Origin: Bacillota bacterium
GTDB lineage: Bacteria; Bacillota; Bacilli; Paenibacillales; NBRC-103111
Length of the DNA: 5,441 nt
Reading direction: 5' to 3'
Assembly: GCA_023393235.1 (NCBI GenBank)
Contig: JAEWMH010000224.1
Coordinates: forward strand, 1 to 5,441
Shown: positions 4,608 to 5,441 of the stretch, in pieces
How positions within the stretch are numbered: position 1 is the stretch's first letter
Layout of the letters: the number at the start of each line of letters is the position of its first letter
Program-made: the position numbers and the translations under genes
Notes under the pieces: generated by a model
Databases searched by the model: none
Told to the model about the DNA's origin: nothing
Seen by the model: the letters and a program-made list of their open reading frames with translations, nothing else

Positions 4608-5441
4608 GGTGGCTCTTAACCTTTCTTTAATTTCGCTGGACCTGCGCAGCCGCAGCGCCTCCTCCAGAAAGCTTTTGCCTGTTTTGGCATCGCTCTGCAG
4701 CACCTGCTCCTTCACGGGGAGCAGGCATTGGACAGACATGCTCAGCTCATGGATGCCCAGCCCCAGCCACAACGGAATCGCCTCCGGATCACCGGCCAGC
4801 TCCCCGCATACGCTGACGGGAATTCCGCTGGCTTTGGCGGCGTCCGCCACCTGCTTGAGCAGCCGGAGCACCGCCGGATGATACGGATCATAGAGGTTGG
4901 ACACGGTTTCGTTCATCCGGTCCACAGCCAGGGCGTATTGAATCAGGTCATTGGTGCCGATGCTGAAGAACTGCACCTCCTCCGCCAGCAAGTCCGCCAC
5001 CACCACGGCAGCAGGCACCTCAATCATGATGCCCACCGGAGTGTTATCCTTGAAGGGTTTGCCTTCTTCAATCAGCTCCTGCTTGGCCTGCTCCAGAATC
5101 TCGTTGGCCTGCCGTACCTCATCCACCGAGGAGATCATGGGATACATGATCCGGATGTTGCCGTGTATGGATGCCCGTAGAATTGCTTTCAGCTGGGTCT
5201 TGAACAGCTCCCGGCAATCCAGCAGAATGCGGATGGCCCGGTAGCCCAGGGCGGGATTATCCTCTTGGGGCAGATTCATGAAGCTTACGCTTTTGTCACC
5301 GCCGATATCCAGGGTGCGGATCACCAGAGGACGCTCTCCCAGCTTGACGGCAGCCTCCCGGTACACCTCATACTGCTCATCCTCCAGGGGCAGGGATACC
5401 CGGTCCATATACAGGAATTCCGTCCGGAACAGCCCTACACC
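4599..5441 (-). CDS. ptsI: PTS Enzyme I, C-terminal part (cut by window edge)
   Basis: Phosphoenolpyruvate-protein phosphotransferase, the cytosolic enzyme that takes phosphate from PEP and passes it to HPr to drive sugar import. The visible 280 residues form the PEP-binding TIM-barrel domain and align with E. coli Enzyme I without gaps at the active site (offset 290). Arg6 in GLFRTEF equals R296, Arg42 equals R332, Glu141 in MIEVPAA equals E431, Asn164-Asp165 in GTNDL equal N454-D455, Arg175 equals R465, and Cys212 in VCGELAGD equals catalytic C502. The missing 5' part, roughly 290 codons, would carry the HPr-binding domain and the phosphorylated His. The reading frame is open to the last base of the window. 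The C-terminus ends ATLR, encoded partly by bases shared with the repeat array. The ptsH gene would be expected just beyond the window. Confidence 0.96.
   Translation of the reverse strand, partial: GVGLFRTEFLYMDRVSLPLEDEQYEVYREAAVKLGERPLVIRTLDIGGDKSVSFMNLPQEDNPALGYRAIRILLDCRELFKTQLKAILRASIHGNIRIMYPMISSVDEVRQANEILEQAKQELIEEGKPFKDNTPVGIMIEVPAAVVVADLLAEEVQFFSIGTNDLIQYALAVDRMNETVSNLYDPYHPAVLRLLKQVADAAKASGIPVSVCGELAGDPEAIPLWLGLGIHELSMSVQCLLPVKEQVLQSDAKTGKSFLEEALRLRRSSEIKERLRATLR

Overview
The window looks like chromosomal DNA from a fairly GC-rich, low-repeat Firmicute. A Paenibacillus-type genome is the best guess. The CcpA protein is nearly identical to the Bacillales type in its DNA-binding and hinge regions, a YtxJ-type bacillithiol-system protein lies directly upstream of it, and the Shine-Dalgarno sites are strong with frequent TTG and GTG starts. 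The genus is an inference from protein and gene-order resemblance.

Every gene I can support lies on the minus strand, so transcription runs from high to low coordinates. In that order: the C-terminal 280 residues of PTS Enzyme I (ptsI, cut by the window edge at 5441); a 270-bp array of 81-bp tandem repeats that starts on the ptsI stop codon; a DJ-1/PfpI-family protein and a VanZ-family membrane protein, overlapping by ATGA; a terminator-like hairpin; a small zinc-ribbon-like protein of unknown function; a structured intergenic stretch ending in a terminator; ytxJ; ccpA with its own promoter; a terminator; an MTA/SAH nucleosidase (mtnN); and a 10-bp minisatellite at the low-coordinate edge.

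Two genes belong to the same regulatory circuit. Enzyme I starts the PTS phosphate relay through HPr. The seryl-phosphorylated form of HPr is the corepressor of CcpA, the master regulator of carbon catabolite repression. Their closeness (about 2.6 kb) is worth noting but may not be functional. YtxJ next to ccpA is a conserved Bacillales arrangement. The nucleosidase recycles by-products of S-adenosylmethionine and has no obvious link to the others.

I found no new defence or metabolic system. The non-coding parts hold the most unusual features: the hairpin-bearing 81-bp repeats fused to the end of ptsI, the decamer minisatellite, a terminator-like hairpin immediately before the zinc-ribbon gene, and an inverted repeat sharing bases with the ccpA -35 box. 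The longest gene-free stretches are 4308-4598 (mostly the 81-bp array) and 2488-2787 (ytxJ promoter, terminator and two hairpins).
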